From Terramyces sp. JEL0728 (Eukaryota; Chytridiomycota; Chytridiomycetes; Rhizophydiales; Terramycetaceae), in assembly GCA_027603945.1 (NCBI GenBank), contig JADIIU010000122.1, positions 1-37,068 on the forward strand: a stretch of 37,068 nucleotides of DNA. The letters run 5' to 3'. The position numbers were made by a program, and so were the translations under genes. The notes below the pieces were generated by a model that saw only the letters and a list, made by a program, of their open reading frames with translations, made no database searches and had not been told where the DNA came from. This document shows positions 1-10,197 of this stretch, piece by piece. Every line of letters starts with the position of its first letter. Position 1 is the first letter of the stretch.

Positions 1-1
1 G

Positions 2-55
2 AAATCTAAAGGCTCATCAAAAGCAAAAAGAACTGATTATTTATCTTGGAATTGA
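2..55 (+). CDS. C-terminal end of an unidentified gene (partial)
   Basis: An open frame enters from the left edge and ends at a TGA at 53-55. It encodes 17 residues ending in KAKRTDYLSWN. The lysine- and serine-rich tail looks like a protein C-terminus, but it is too short to assign and could be chance. The following 225 bp up to the RPS4 stop codon would then be a shared 3' region between convergent genes. Confidence 0.25.
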   Translation, partial: KSKGSSKAKRTDYLSWN

Positions 56-280
56 TGTGTGCACCAAGCAGTAGTATAAGTGAATGGTCCACAACCCGCC
101 ATATTTTATGCATTCCTGCAAGAAAATATATACCTCAAAGTACATTCCAAGGAACAGAGACCAACCTCCACAGTCTAGTTTCAGCTACTAGTAATTTCTG
201 CATGCAGTCACAGCAACTTCATCAGTTCAATAACATAAAAGCAATTTAGCATATGCACTTTATTTGAAAGCATTACAAAT

Positions 281-1115
281 TTATTGTGAAGCGAGTAAAC
301 GTTCACGGCGACGGTCACGTTCTTCAGAGATAGAAAGTTTGACACCCTTTCCTTTTGGAAGAGAGATTAATGGCTTGTTTCCTTGCCCGATAACAAAGAC
401 GTTTCCAATACGGGTAGCAAAGGTGTGGCCAAGAGCATCTTTAATGTGAACAATTTCGAAACCACCTTGGTGCTTTTCACGGTGGGTAATGACACCAATA
501 CGTCCCATGTTGTTACCGCCAGTAACGTAAGCTACGTTTCCGTTGTCGAATTTAACGAATTCAGTAATCTTTCCGGTTTCAATATCAATCTTGACAGTGT
601 CGTTGACTTTGACTGCTGGATCTGGATAACGAACAGTTCTTCCATCGTGAGTAACAGCGTATGGGATAGCTTTTTGTCCAAGTTTGACTTGCTTAACTTT
701 GCAGAGTTTGTATTTTGCTTCTTCTTCAGTAATACGGTGAATTGCAAATCTTCCCTTAACGTCGTAAATCAAACGGAAGTTTTCTCCAGTCTTTTCAATG
801 GAAATAACATCTACAATTAAAATCTAATTACCCATGAATCCGGCTGGGTAGGTGATATCAGTACGGACTTTTCCATCGACTTTAATCAAACGTTGCATAA
901 CAATGGATTTGGTTTCCTTGTTGGTGAGTGCATAACGAAGACGGTTGCGGATGAAAACAATCAATGGAAGACATTCACGGGTCTTGTGTGGACCAGCAGA
1001 TGGTTTTGGTGCCCATGTACCAGTGAGTTTGTCCAACATCCAGTGCTTTGGAGCATTTAAACGCTTCATGTGCTTCTTTGGTCCTCTTGCCTACCGTTAA
1101 TGTCTAGTGTACCAT
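281..1115 (-). CDS. RPS4: 40S ribosomal protein S4 (eS4)
   Basis: The spliced CDS is complement(281..810, 832..1090, 1113..1115), giving 263 aa, the usual length of eukaryotic S4. The protein starts [20 protein letters not shown] and contains the conserved stretches [20 protein letters not shown] and [11 protein letters not shown], with a basic C-terminus. It is a structural component of the small ribosomal subunit with an S4-type RNA-binding domain, a central domain and a KOW-like region. Two tiny introns interrupt it: 22 nt at 1091-1112, immediately after the ATG so that the first coding exon is only the start codon, and 21 nt at 811-831. Splicing restores the frame exactly at both sites. 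It diverges from the EF-P-like gene. Confidence 0.97.
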
Positions 1116-1491
1116 CTTAAAAAAGTGAAGTTGGATTTTTTGAAGTTTTCTTTTTCTTGAAAAAACTGTGAATTTTCATTGGCTGAAAAAAATTAATTCC
1201 CCGAAACTACTGGGATTAGGGTTAGTCTCAGCCTGCCACATGAAATTATAGTGGCTGGTATGCGAATCTTCAGAATATTATCTGGATAGATATTGCAGGT
1301 GCCGTGTTTGACTCTCACAATCAGCACTTGTCTCTGTGTATCTCGCGCAGATAAAGACATAATAAATTAGGCATTGGTATTTTGTTTCAGAGACAGAGGT
1401 CAGTATTCCAGGTTATAATCCAATTCAAGCTTACCTTTAGATAGTCTCATTACCAAGACCGTGAAATCATTTTTTTGAAAAATTCCATCAC
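1116..1491. other. intergenic region between divergent RPS4 and EF-P-like genes
   Basis: These 376 bp hold the promoters of two divergent genes. T-rich runs lie next to the RPS4 start (about 1135-1165). A short inverted repeat, GCCAC at 1236-1240 and GTGGC at 1251-1255, is visible, and a telomere-like TTAGGGTTAG occurs near 1216-1225. I see no tRNA, no convincing snoRNA boxes and no coding exon. Confidence 0.4.
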
Positions 1492-2108
1492 ATGCAACTC
1501 AAATACATTCGCCAATTCACCAGACAGTTAAAAACGGAAATATCAAAAATAAAAAAAGGAAACATTGTCAAGCACAACGACAAGCTGTACCTAGTAGTCC
1601 TAGCGCAAGCAAGATCTCAGGGAAGGGGAGGAGCAATTCACAAACTGGATTTAAAAGACCTGAATTCAAATTCAAAAATAACTGAGCGCTTTAATGCCAA
1701 TGCCAATTTGGAAACTGTTGAGCTTGAACAGAAGCGATTGAATTACTTGTACACCGATGAGCAAATTATTCTTGTGGATGAAGATTACAAAGAGTACAAT
1801 GTTCCCTTGGACCTAATTGACTGTAATTCAAATTAATGCTAGCCAAAGTATTACCATTCTTGAACAGCGAAATGGAATTCAAAGTTGATTTTCATGAAAG
1901 TAAACTAGTCGGGGTAAAGATCCCAGACAAGACGGTTGCCAAGGTAGTCAGCAGTGGAGTAGTTAAAAACTCTACTGGCGAATCATCAAAAGCACAAAAG
2001 ATGGCCGAGTTGGAGAACGGGGTCAAGATTAGCGTTCCGGAATTTGTCAAGGATGGTGATGAAATTGTAATTGATTTGAATGAAATTGCTTATCTATCAA
2101 GGAAATAA
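1492..2108 (+). CDS. EF-P-type translation elongation factor, probably mitochondrial
   Basis: The CDS is join(1492..1822, 1843..2108), giving 198 aa, with a 20-nt intron at 1823-1842. Splicing yields the junction LDLIDSKVLPFL and rejoins the KOW-like N-terminal domain (IKKGNIVKHNDKLYLVV), the central OB domain (FNANANLETVELEQKRLNYLY) and the C-terminal domain (KISVPEFVKDGDEIVID) of bacterial-type EF-P. EF-P relieves ribosome stalling at polyproline. About 15-18 basic residues precede the EF-P core and look like a mitochondrial presequence, so action on mitoribosomes is inferred. The tip of the modified loop reads SQGRGGA, with Arg at the position that is Lys in E. coli EF-P. It converges with the Zds-like gene, with 76 bp between stop codons. 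Confidence 0.85.
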
Positions 2109-2184
2109 ACTTATTTTGAAACTAGGACCGAGTTTTTCCTGTAAAAGGATAATTGAACAGACGTCTACTAAATCGTATGTATTT

Positions 2185-4209
2185 TTATTCTTTTTTAGCT
2201 TGCAACATGCCTAATGGTACATCATCTTCTTCGTCACTATCATCTTCAGTAGGAGGAACACGCCTTCCAGGAGCAACAGCTTTTGGTTTGCGCGGTTCAT
2301 CATCGTCATCTTCTTCGTCACTGCTACTTTCACTTGAGTCGCTGTCTGCATTCTTGACAGGTATCTTTTTCTTTTCACCAAACTCTACCAACGGCTGAAC
2401 AGGCTTTCTACGTTTCTGTTTGCGGCGATTTCGCCTTGGGCCTCTACCGCGCAAAGTGACATCAGAATGTACTGATAGGATATATAACATCAAGTTTGAG
2501 ACTTGAACTTGCTGGAGTAGTGGTCGACCTATTTGTGATAGTTTGATGTGCGAAAGAGAATACACAAACTTTTCTTTTTCTGGATCCAATCTGTTATTTG
2601 GAAGATGTGACCAATCTGGGTATGGGTTCCATTCGGATTCTGATTCAATGATTTTTGGTTTGAGTTTTGGAATGAATTTAGTGATCCACGACCATGGACT
2701 TTTTGGTTGTTTCTGTGAAGTTTGTGCCCATTGAACTGGAGGCTCCTGTGAAGTTGGAAGAGAGAATCGTTCCTTATTGAATTCTCTTAGACTCAAGTCT
2801 ATATTTTGTGAAGATCCGTCATAGCTTTCGCTCATCACTGGTATCGATTCTTCAACAGGTGCAGATATTTCTGCTGTTTCCACTTTTCCAACTGTTTTAA
2901 TTGTTTTCAGTTCGGTAGAAACTGCCAATTGCTTTTCTTGTATTTTTGGCAATTCGAACTGGATTTCGGGCTTGTCTTCCTTTTCGGCAATATCGGGCAG
3001 ATTTTCAGTAGTGGGAGTAATATTAACATGAGAGTCGCTGAATTTCGTTGGTCTATTGGCTGATTTTCTTCGCGATAAACTGGGAACTGGAATGACTTCT
3101 TCTTCATCTTTCTGATCTGTAGTCAACAGCCATTTTTTCATATCAAAAATATCTTCGTGTGGATCAATAGGATTTTCAAATGAATCCAGAGTAAGAAACC
3201 TTGGAAGCGAAGTCCTGGAAGGCGAAACAGAGAGGTGGTCTGATTTTCGTTCTAATGACGGATGTCGCTTCAATTCCTTGGAGATATCAATATCAAATTC
3301 AGATGAAAACGAAACACTTGTTCTTGCCGGGGTAGTATGCATTCGTTTTAGAATAGGTGATTTTTGAATTTTCGGAGTATCGGGTTCTGTATTGCTTGGA
3401 CCAGTCTTATCAAATGACGTGTGTAACTGCAAGTCTTTCAGCAAGTCAATATCAAGCCCGCTAATGTCTATCTTTGGTGGCAAGTAATGTTCCGCCTTTT
3501 GCCCACTTGTAAAGCTTTCCGGGCGAACTGCTTTCTTTTTTGCAGCTGGCCTTCTCGACAAACTGGGGACAGAAGTAGTGGGGCTCTTTAATGAGAAAGG
3601 GCTTGTCGCAGTCGAGTTGGATCCGTCTGATTCTGCTTTTTCTGTAACACCTTCGCTAATTGCACCGTATTTTGGATCAAGTGAAGGCCGTAGCTGCAGC
3701 GGCGGACTTACGGCCTCCTTTTTCAAGTTCTCAATAGTGGTTTCCTTTGAATGAAAAGTAGGGGCTGGCATTCTTGATATATCCAAACTACCGGTTCGGT
3801 TTGCGTAAATATCTCTTGGATAGGTCCTCTCGTCAATGCTTGATCGCACATCCTTTGCAATTTCGTCCGGTGTTAGCGAATCCCAATTTCTAATTTGTGC
3901 AACTGTTGATGCCTGTTGGAAATCTAACGCTCGGATATCCTGTGGTTAGCATTCACTTACAGGCTCACTGTTTTCCTTCTTTTTGCCAAAGAAGAACGAT
4001 CGTTTCTTGAGAGATTTAAATAAGCTCTTTTCCTTGTCGTCATTTTGAAACATTCCAAAAAACTTTGAAGTTTTCTTTGATATTGTGCTTATTGCTGGTG
4101 AGGATTGCGACATACTGGGCTGCTGGTAAAATGAGGTTGAGAGCGATGAAGATGTCCTTGAATTTTGCCGGTACATTGGCTCTTTTCTATCCTGTTCCCT
4201 CTCGCTCAT
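2185..4209 (-). CDS. Zds-like protein (Zds C-terminal motif)
   Basis: The CDS is complement(2185..3939, 3961..4209), giving 667 aa, with one 21-nt intron at 3940-3960. The N-terminal half is Ser/Thr/Pro-rich and disordered. Around residues 542-575 lies YSLSHIKLSQIGRPLLQQVQ followed by VSNLMLYIL, which resembles the Zds_C domain of yeast Zds1/Zds2, regulators of PP2A-Cdc55, Cdc14 release and polarity. It is followed by an RG/KR-rich segment (RGRGPRRNRRKQKRRK) and a long Ser/Asp/Glu tail, so the motif is internal rather than at the very end as in yeast. A conserved-looking segment, NWDSLTPDEIAKDVRSSIDE, lies just after the intron. The family call comes from motif memory; the role in this organism is inferred. 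It diverges from CDC73. Confidence 0.55.
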
Positions 4210-4311
4210 AAAGTAAAACTATTTTTTCTCGATTTTCAGTGGCGAAATCTGTGGGATGAAACCAAACAGAAAAGGGATCAATTACCTCATTCAACGAGCG
4301 ATGAGGCATAT

Positions 4312-4368
4312 TGCCTTTTGTATGTTAGAATCCCTAGGCAGTGTGCCTTTTGTATATTAGGCAGTGTG
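4312..4368. repeat. imperfect tandem repeat in the Zds/CDC73 intergenic region
   Basis: Two overlapping copies of a TGCCTTTTGTAT(g/a)TTAG...GCAGTGTG unit lie at 4312-4345 and 4344-4368. The second copy lacks about 9 bp of the middle. The unit sits in the 304-bp gap between the divergent start codons of the Zds-like gene (4209) and CDC73 (4514). It could be a regulatory duplication or simple replication slippage. Nothing else is recognisable in this gap. Confidence 0.5.
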
Positions 4369-4513
4369 CAATCTGCGCGAATGGAGATTCAAGTACTCCC
4401 AGCATAGTTCAATATGAGAGTCCTGCATATTTCAATAGCGTCTCGCATATATTATGGCAAAAGCACGGCGGGGTAATTTGATTATGCCAACTGTTAAATT
4501 TTTCCTAATCTCA

Positions 4514-5723
4514 ATGTCGAAATTTCAGTTTGTCAGAGACTTGCGAAATTCAATAATAAATTCAACTTCATTTCAGCTCTGGGTTGATCCAAATCAAAAA
4601 ACAAACGATGTACTTGCAGCTACCCTAATCTCATTTGAAAATACTCCACCGCTAAAATTATCGGATCCTTCTGGGTATAACGAATACGATTCATGGACTG
4701 TACTATTCTTTTATTTGAACAAGCAATTAGATCACCCAACGTATTTACAGTTGTGCGCAGGGAAAAACAAGGAGAGTGTTTCTTTCTTGGATCGAAGAGA
4801 TTTGCTGGATTTCCTAACTGGCCAAACTGCCGAAAGCGTCCATGTAAAGAAAGCAATTGTTCAAGATGGTACGGAATTTCTAACCAGACAAAATGAATCA
4901 GGAAGCACAGATATTTGGATTTGATTTGAGCAAGAAACGCGAATTAGTTACTGAAGAGATGCAGCAGGTGGCCAATATTAATATCAGGATTACCAAATCG
5001 TAAAGAAAATCAAGACATATCAAAGGACTATTGTAAGTCAAATTAATGCAGAATACAAGCAACAGTATCCTATGTATCAAGAGCAGCAAGAATTTTGCGA
5101 ATATCGAAAAGCCAGCTTTCCATTCTTTCATGTCCGGAAAAGACAAGAAAGATGTCAAGCAACAAAAGCCAGCGGAAAAAAAGAGTAACTATTTAGTAAT
5201 CCAGAAATCGTTCCAATTATTATTGTTCCCGCTGCTTCCCAATCACTATTAACATTGTACAATGCACAACAGTTCCTTATTGATCAAAAGTACTCTGGAT
5301 TAACAAAGGTTCATCTCTTCAGAAGAAATTAGACAGAAAGGAGAAAAGAAGCCAATGCAGTTGACAATCACCCGAGATCCAAAGAAACACGCAATATCGA
5401 AATTCCTGGTTATTGATTCTATTGACACCATGACGGAAAAAGACTGGGGTAGAGTTGTAGCTGTATTTACATGTGGACAAGAATGGCAGTTCAAAGGATG
5501 GAAGTGGGAGAAACCCGTGGATATATTTTCCAAAGTGCTTGGATTCTCTTTGAAATTCCAAGATGAACCACCGAGTGGAAGTTTGGCTCAATGGAATGTA
5601 AAAATACTGGATGTAAATCGTTGTTGATCCTAGATTAATCGAACTAGAAGATACTTGGATGTTAAAGTAATTCATTCGTTTTGGCATGACCTTGATCAGT
5701 TCTTGCTGAGCAAAAAGTTTTAA
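4514..5723 (+). CDS. CDC73: Paf1 complex subunit Cdc73 (parafibromin)
   Basis: The spliced CDS is join(4514..4868, 4888..4967, 4988..5032, 5052..5184, 5205..5289, 5309..5612, 5634..5723), giving 363 aa with six introns of 19-21 nt. Cdc73 is part of the Paf1 complex that travels with RNA polymerase II. The N-terminal domain contains YDSWTVLFFYLNKQLDHPTY and a DRRDLLDFLTG block. The Ras-like C-terminal domain begins near residue 205 (IVPIIIVPAASQSLLTLYNA), continues through QKGEKKPMQLTI and ends in RRYLDVKVIHSFWHDLDQFL, all typical of the family. Every splice is required to keep the conserved blocks in frame. The start is uncertain: upstream in-frame ATGs at 4454 and 4484 exist, but 4514 (MSKFQF) best matches the family N-terminus. 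Confidence 0.93.
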
Positions 5724-5900
5724 TATATAACACTTGTCGTCTGAGTGCCTAAAATACCTGTGGAGATGTTTTTTGATATGCTATCTCGACAGGAGATATC
5801 TTTCTATTGTGCGACAGTCTCTACTCAAGTGATCTCACACGGCTGCAAGTCGGCAGGATTTGCTACACAGTGCAAAAGGTATTATTATATTATTAGTAAG

Positions 5901-6512
5901 TTAGACCATCCCAGCATACAAATTAAGAGAATTCATTATCATTGGATCGCTCCTTGCTCCGTCCAAAAATTCTTGTTTACTCAAGAAGCCGTCGTTATCC
6001 TTATCCATCAACCGAAATACTTTTTCAACTCGCTTATTTGGTGTATCTTCATCTTCTCCCAGCACTTGTGTGGGTCTATCTTAGTAATAAAGTACCCCAC
6101 CATTCTGTAAATTGAATCGACTACTGCTAGCATCTCCGCAGGTGATATCCGGTCATCCTCATCCAAATCAAACAACCTGAACGATACTTCCAGCCGTTCT
6201 TCTAATGTACCCCTCGCACTGACGTCCAAAGCCTGTATAAATTCGTAGAAATCAATTTCGCTGTTCTGGTCTCTATCTATCAGCTGAAAAATCAAAGAAG
6301 CGTATTTTGTTGAATCTCCGAATGGGAAATAGTTTTTATAAATTGCTGAAAATTCTGGTTTGGAAATGTAACCTTTTGGACAGTCTCGCATGAAGCCGCG
6401 ATACCATTGTTGAAGTTCTTTTTAACTCTAATGTACCTTTTTCCGTGAAGCGGGTTTTCTGGCGCAGCTCTTGGACTGTTTCGTTGGATAGCTTTGAACT
6501 TGCTTTTCCCAT
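5901..6512 (-). CDS. NCS1: neuronal calcium sensor 1 / frequenin
   Basis: The CDS is complement(5901..6075, 6096..6417, 6437..6512), exactly 190 aa, the length typical of NCS-1/Frq1. Introns of 19 nt (6418-6436) and 20 nt (6076-6095) are removed. The protein begins MGKASSKL, an N-myristoylation signal. The first EF-hand is degenerate (DCPKGYISKPEF), and three EF-hands look competent: DRDQNSEIDFYEF, DLDEDDRISPAEM and DKDNDGFLSKQEF. NCS-1 binds and activates phosphatidylinositol 4-kinase (Pik1 in yeast) at Golgi membranes. An in-frame ATG 24 nt upstream was rejected because it would bury the myristoylated glycine. It converges with CDC73, with 177 bp between stops. Confidence 0.95.
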
Positions 6513-6763
6513 TTGGAAAAAAAGCGCGACCATCAATGTTGATGGAGCAGAGATGACTAATCGTTACAAGTAAACAGACTTGACATTTATTTAAATTAGT
6601 GCCTGCTACTTGCTAAATCATTGGAATTCAAGCGCTCGATATTCATTTAAAAATTCAACTATTGCTCCGATTAGAACTGCAGCGGATATAATTCATTTTT
6701 TGCAGGTATTTGAATAGTGTCTCACTATGAATGGAATCCCCATTTCTGTTTTTACTTTTTTTC

Positions 6764-8491
6764 ATGGCAGTTCCAGATCTCAATACAATAAATGAGCAGG
6801 AGCTCCAGCTATTTGCAAAGGGCTTGGGACTGGACCCGGTTGGTCCTCGTTCAGCAGTAAAAGATAGAGTTATACGATATTTGAAACAAACAAATCCGTC
6901 GCTGCTTCCGCAATCAAAGAAGAGGAGATCAAAGAAAAAGAAGAGCGAGAAGCAAGAACCACAAGCAGAGAAAATCGAGCCAATACAGGACGAGGCGGAG
7001 GCGGTAGATGCAGAGGTTGAAATCGTACCAGAGACATTAAGGGTTGTAGGAACATTTGAAGAATTTTCCCAAGTATTTCAAAAATTCAATACACTCTCCA
7101 CTAGAAGATACGAAAAAGACGACGAGGAGGAACAGGTGGAAGAAGATGACGATAATGAATTTGTCGACAAAGAAGAAATAAGGCAAACAAAAAAGAAATT
7201 AAAAAAGCTGAACAGAATGACTGTTGCGCAGTTGAAACAATCTGTACGGAAACCTGAGGTTGTTGATTGGGTTGATGTTACTTCGTCTGACCCGTTGCTA
7301 CTAGTACAACTTAAATCTACACGAAACACAGTGCCAGTGCCCTCTCACTGGTCCCAAAAGAGGAAATATCTGCAAGGTGATTGAAATTAATATAGGGAAA
7401 AGAGGCATAGAGAAGCCACCATTTGAATTGCCGGAATATATCAAAGCCACTGGTATTATGCAGTTAAGACAAAGTGGTCAAGGTCCACATTCGCTACAAG
7501 GAAAAGCCAGGGAAAGACACAATCCGAAACTAGGCAGATTAGATATTGATTATCAAAAACTGCACGATGCATTCTTCAGATACCAAACCAAACCACTGTT
7601 TTCTCAGCATGGCGATATATATTTTGAGGGTAAAGAATTTGAAACCAGACTGAGGATGAGGAAGCCTGGTGTCTTGTCTGAAGAGTTGAAAATTGCATTA
7701 AACATTCCGCATTTGGCACCGCCTCCATGGTTAATCAACATGCAGAGATACGGACCACCGCCATCTTATCCGCAATTAAAAATACCTGGGTTAAATGCTC
7801 CTATTCCTGAAGGTGCTCAGTGGGGATTTCATCCTGGTGGTTGGGTACATTTTATTAATCTAGGGTAAGCCTCCATGTGATGAATTCAACAGACCGTTAT
7901 ACGGCGATGTATTTGGGACACACAAACCACAGGTATCCAGTGAATTTGTTGCTGAAGTTGAAAGTAAGCTATGGGGTGAATTGGATACTGAAGTGGAAGA
8001 AGAGGAGGAAGAAGAAGACGAGGAAGAGGAAGACGATGAAGAAGAGGAACAAGGTAATTGCAATTAATATAGAAAGCGTATCCGGCCTGGAAACGCCTTC
8101 TGGAATTGCTTCGGCAGTGCCAAGTGGTATCGAAACTCCGGATTTCGTTGAAATGAGAAAAGAAGAACGAGTGATGGAAACCAGAAAAGAACAAAAATCT
8201 TTGTATACTGTCTTGTCCTCTACTGAAAAAACCACATCTGGATTCATGGCGTCCACACATACATACCAGGTCAAAGACAAACTAGGTTTAGCAAACAAGC
8301 AAGTTGATGTGTCCCTTAACCCCGAAGAACTTGAAAATATTGATCAAGAGACGCTCAAACGCAAGTATGAAAGCAGCAAACCACAACAGCAGCAGAAAGA
8401 AGATTTCAGTGATATGGTAAACGAACATGCAGAGAAACAGGCATTTAAACGTCAAAAGAAGGAAGAACCCAAAAAAAAGTTTAAATTCTAA
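6764..8491 (+). CDS. CUS1: splicing factor 3B subunit 2 (SF3b145 / Cus1)
   Basis: The CDS is join(6764..7376, 7396..7844, 7864..8053, 8073..8491), giving 556 aa with three introns of exactly 19 nt. It is a U2 snRNP SF3b subunit acting at branch-point recognition. A SAP-like segment (about 5-45) is followed by a basic/acidic stretch, then the DUF382 core with VPVPSHWSQKRKYLQGKRGI, the PSP domain with PPPWLINMQRYGPPPSYPQL, the glycine-rich block WGFHPGGWGKPP and the C-terminal KEDFSDMVNEHAEKQ. An acidic tract is encoded around 8000-8050. An in-frame ATG at 6731 could add 11 hydrophobic residues (MESPFLFLLFF), but 6764 fits a nuclear protein better. It is notable that a branch-site factor is encoded here, given the tiny introns. 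Confidence 0.95.
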
Positions 8492-8503
8492 TAAAAAAGC
8501 TCA

Positions 8504-9223
8504 CTATATTAAATACGATGATGGGAATTGGGTAAGCAACGTATCTGTGATTGATGGAAAGTGGATTCGGGGGTACGTTGCTGGCGACTGAAAATAGTCT
8601 AATTGTAACGAATGCAGTGTCAATTGTGAATATTCTTGATCATGATTTAAGAGCGCTCTGTCTTGGTTGTTGAATAGTTGTACCCCTTTTTCCTGCTGGA
8701 TATACGGCTGGATTGATTGACAGCCAAATTGATTTGCATGGCCCGTTGACGCACTTTGGATCTCAAACTCGGACAATTTGGGACTGTCAAGTTTCCGTTT
8801 TTTCTCGCCTTCAGTTACCTCTGTCCCTTTTCGTTTGAGTACTGGTATTATCGTGTAAGCACCAGTTACAAAATTAAACTTTTCGCTTGGCATGTCAAAC
8901 ACAGTGTCGTTGTAGTAAATAACAACGTGGTAGATGGATTGTCTGTATAGGATTGATACCGTTTTCTTTCGTAGATCAGAATGGAGATTCTTGTAGCAGA
9001 GGTAAATAGAGTACATGCGTGATGGCGACCATTTCAACCCGTCTGTCCATCTAATTATTCCTGAACAAGATTTGTAGACATAAATGTGCCCAGCAGCAAC
9101 TTTATCCTTTTCCAACCGAGTGCCAATCAATGGCAAAATGCCCAGGTAAACACCTTCCAAGATCAAGATGATATCTTGCACAGATTTTATTGTCCCAGTG
9201 AACGTTGGTTTCATCATGTCCAT
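8504..9223 (-). CDS. WOPR-domain (Gti1/Pac2 family) transcription factor
   Basis: An intronless gene of 239 aa. The N-terminal half matches the fungal WOPR domain: PTFTGTIKSVQDIILILEGV (about 6-25), then IIRWTDGLKWSPSRM (about 55-69) and KKTVSILYRQSIYHVVIYYN (about 86-105). WOPR proteins such as Wor1, Ryp1 and Gti1/Pac2 are fungus-specific DNA-binding regulators of morphology, development and nutrient responses. The C-terminal half is low-complexity and Gln/Ser-rich, as is common in the family. The stop codon lies 12 bp from that of SF3B2 on the other strand, so their 3' UTRs must overlap. Confidence 0.9.
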   Translation of the reverse strand: MDMMKPTFTGTIKSVQDIILILEGVYLGILPLIGTRLEKDKVAAGHIYVYKSCSGIIRWTDGLKWSPSRMYSIYLCYKNLHSDLRKKTVSILYRQSIYHVVIYYNDTVFDMPSEKFNFVTGAYTIIPVLKRKGTEVTEGEKKRKLDSPKLSEFEIQSASTGHANQFGCQSIQPYIQQEKGVQLFNNQDRALLNHDQEYSQLTLHSLQLDYFQSPATYPRIHFPSITDTLLTQFPSSYLI

Positions 9224-9385
9224 TCACTTCTTCCTGGTATTTATGCGTTAAATTTTGCATATGAATATCACGTTCATCTTTTGATTGGCTTAACCTAAAA
9301 ACTTAATATAATTATTTTGGGATGGTCGTCAGACCTTGTAACTTTTATTTTAACTTTAATCTCGTTTCAGCCGTTTAACTTTGGT

Positions 9386-9457
9386 ATGAGTGCACACCAA
9401 GAATTTGAACAAAAAGCAGCTAGCAAGGCCACTTACGCTCAACTGCCAGGTATCTAA
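9386..9457 (+). other. 23-codon ORF, coding status unknown
   Basis: A short ORF starting MSAHQEFEQKA lies upstream of the WOPR gene on the opposite strand and overlaps the last bases of the 247-aa gene's 3' end. It vaguely resembles the start of acyl-CoA-binding proteins, but no downstream exon continues it; removing a possible 21-nt intron at 9451-9471 only adds a few residues before a stop. Probably not a gene. Confidence 0.1.
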
Positions 9458-10197
9458 AACCGTTTATTAGAAGGCTGAAGCAATGGAAACCGAATGTCAA
9501 ACTTGTCCTTGACCTTGGACTTTTTTTGCAGCGTATTCTTTAGGAAAATCTTATCCAGCACATCACCTTCAATACGAAACGTAAACATATCCAACTTGAT
9601 AAAAGTATAAACATCGTAATGAATGAGGAAATAGGGGCACGAGTAATCTTGTTGCTTCGTTACTTTGATTTTTGGCAGTTTCAAATCAAATTCATATTTT
9701 CTTGAAAAGGCTGGTATGGCGGATTTGTATTGCGAGTGTAAGAATTGTGTTGGTTGACAGCCATGTTTGAGCTTTTGTATTTGCGGGAAATAGTGCAGGA
9801 TAGATTGGGTTGGGTCCGCGCATACCGATTCTTTCGGTATTCCGATAGAGTAATCATCCTGTACTAATGCTTTACGATTCTCACTTGGTGTTTGTACGTG
9901 GTATTTGAATATTAGGATGTCGGATGGGACGACAGCATTGTCATGTTGTATGCGCGCAATTTCATTCTGTAAATGCAATATCTTTGCGGTTTTAGAAAGT
10001 GTAAGTATGAAATCGTGCTGTGGGAATCCTAATTGTTGTATACGAAGTGTGATCAGCGGGTTCTCGCTGTTTTCACATAGTTCTTTGCGGACTTTATGAG
10101 CGAATTGGCTGAATAGATCTTCATTGGATATCTTACCTGGCCATCTTGATGGCATTGGAATGAATTTCGGCAGCACTGCTTCTTTCTTTTTTGACAT
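9454..10197 (-). CDS. hypothetical protein, 247 aa
   Basis: An intact intronless frame beginning MSKKKEAVLPKFIPMPSRWP. I do not recognise it. A segment around residues 57-102 (LGFPQHDFILTLSKTAKILH, then NAVVPSDILIFKYHV) has the alternation of a small alpha/beta fold and could be ubiquitin-like, but this is a guess. The protein is rich in Lys, Phe and Ile, with no signal peptide or membrane segment. It lies downstream of SER3 on the same strand with a 180-bp gap. Confidence 0.7.
   Translation of the reverse strand: MSKKKEAVLPKFIPMPSRWPGKISNEDLFSQFAHKVRKELCENSENPLITLRIQQLGFPQHDFILTLSKTAKILHLQNEIARIQHDNAVVPSDILIFKYHVQTPSENRKALVQDDYSIGIPKESVCADPTQSILHYFPQIQKLKHGCQPTQFLHSQYKSAIPAFSRKYEFDLKLPKIKVTKQQDYSCPYFLIHYDVYTFIKLDMFTFRIEGDVLDKIFLKNTLQKKSKVKDKFDIRFPLLQPSNKRF

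Noticed and set aside
46..249. 67-aa plus-strand frame at the left edge
   Set aside because: No recognisable content; it lies in a shared 3' region between convergent genes.
383..820. 145-aa plus-strand frame opposite RPS4
   Set aside because: It is the antisense shadow of a highly conserved ribosomal protein gene.
5295..5333. 14-nt or 24-nt intron starting at GTTCATCTC in CDC73
   Set aside because: Neither keeps the frame; a 19-nt intron at 5290-5308 gives the family sequence QKFISSEEIRQKGEKKP.
5745..6110. 121-aa plus-strand frame between CDC73 and NCS1
   Set aside because: It starts after CDC73 ends, lacks an ATG start, and runs into the antisense of NCS1 exons. A small hairpin (TATCTC-GACAG-GAGATA) near 5782-5798 is noted but has no clear role.
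7860..8063. Serine-run frame on the minus strand opposite SF3B2
   Set aside because: The polyserine is simply the complement of the GAA/GAG acidic tract of SF3B2.
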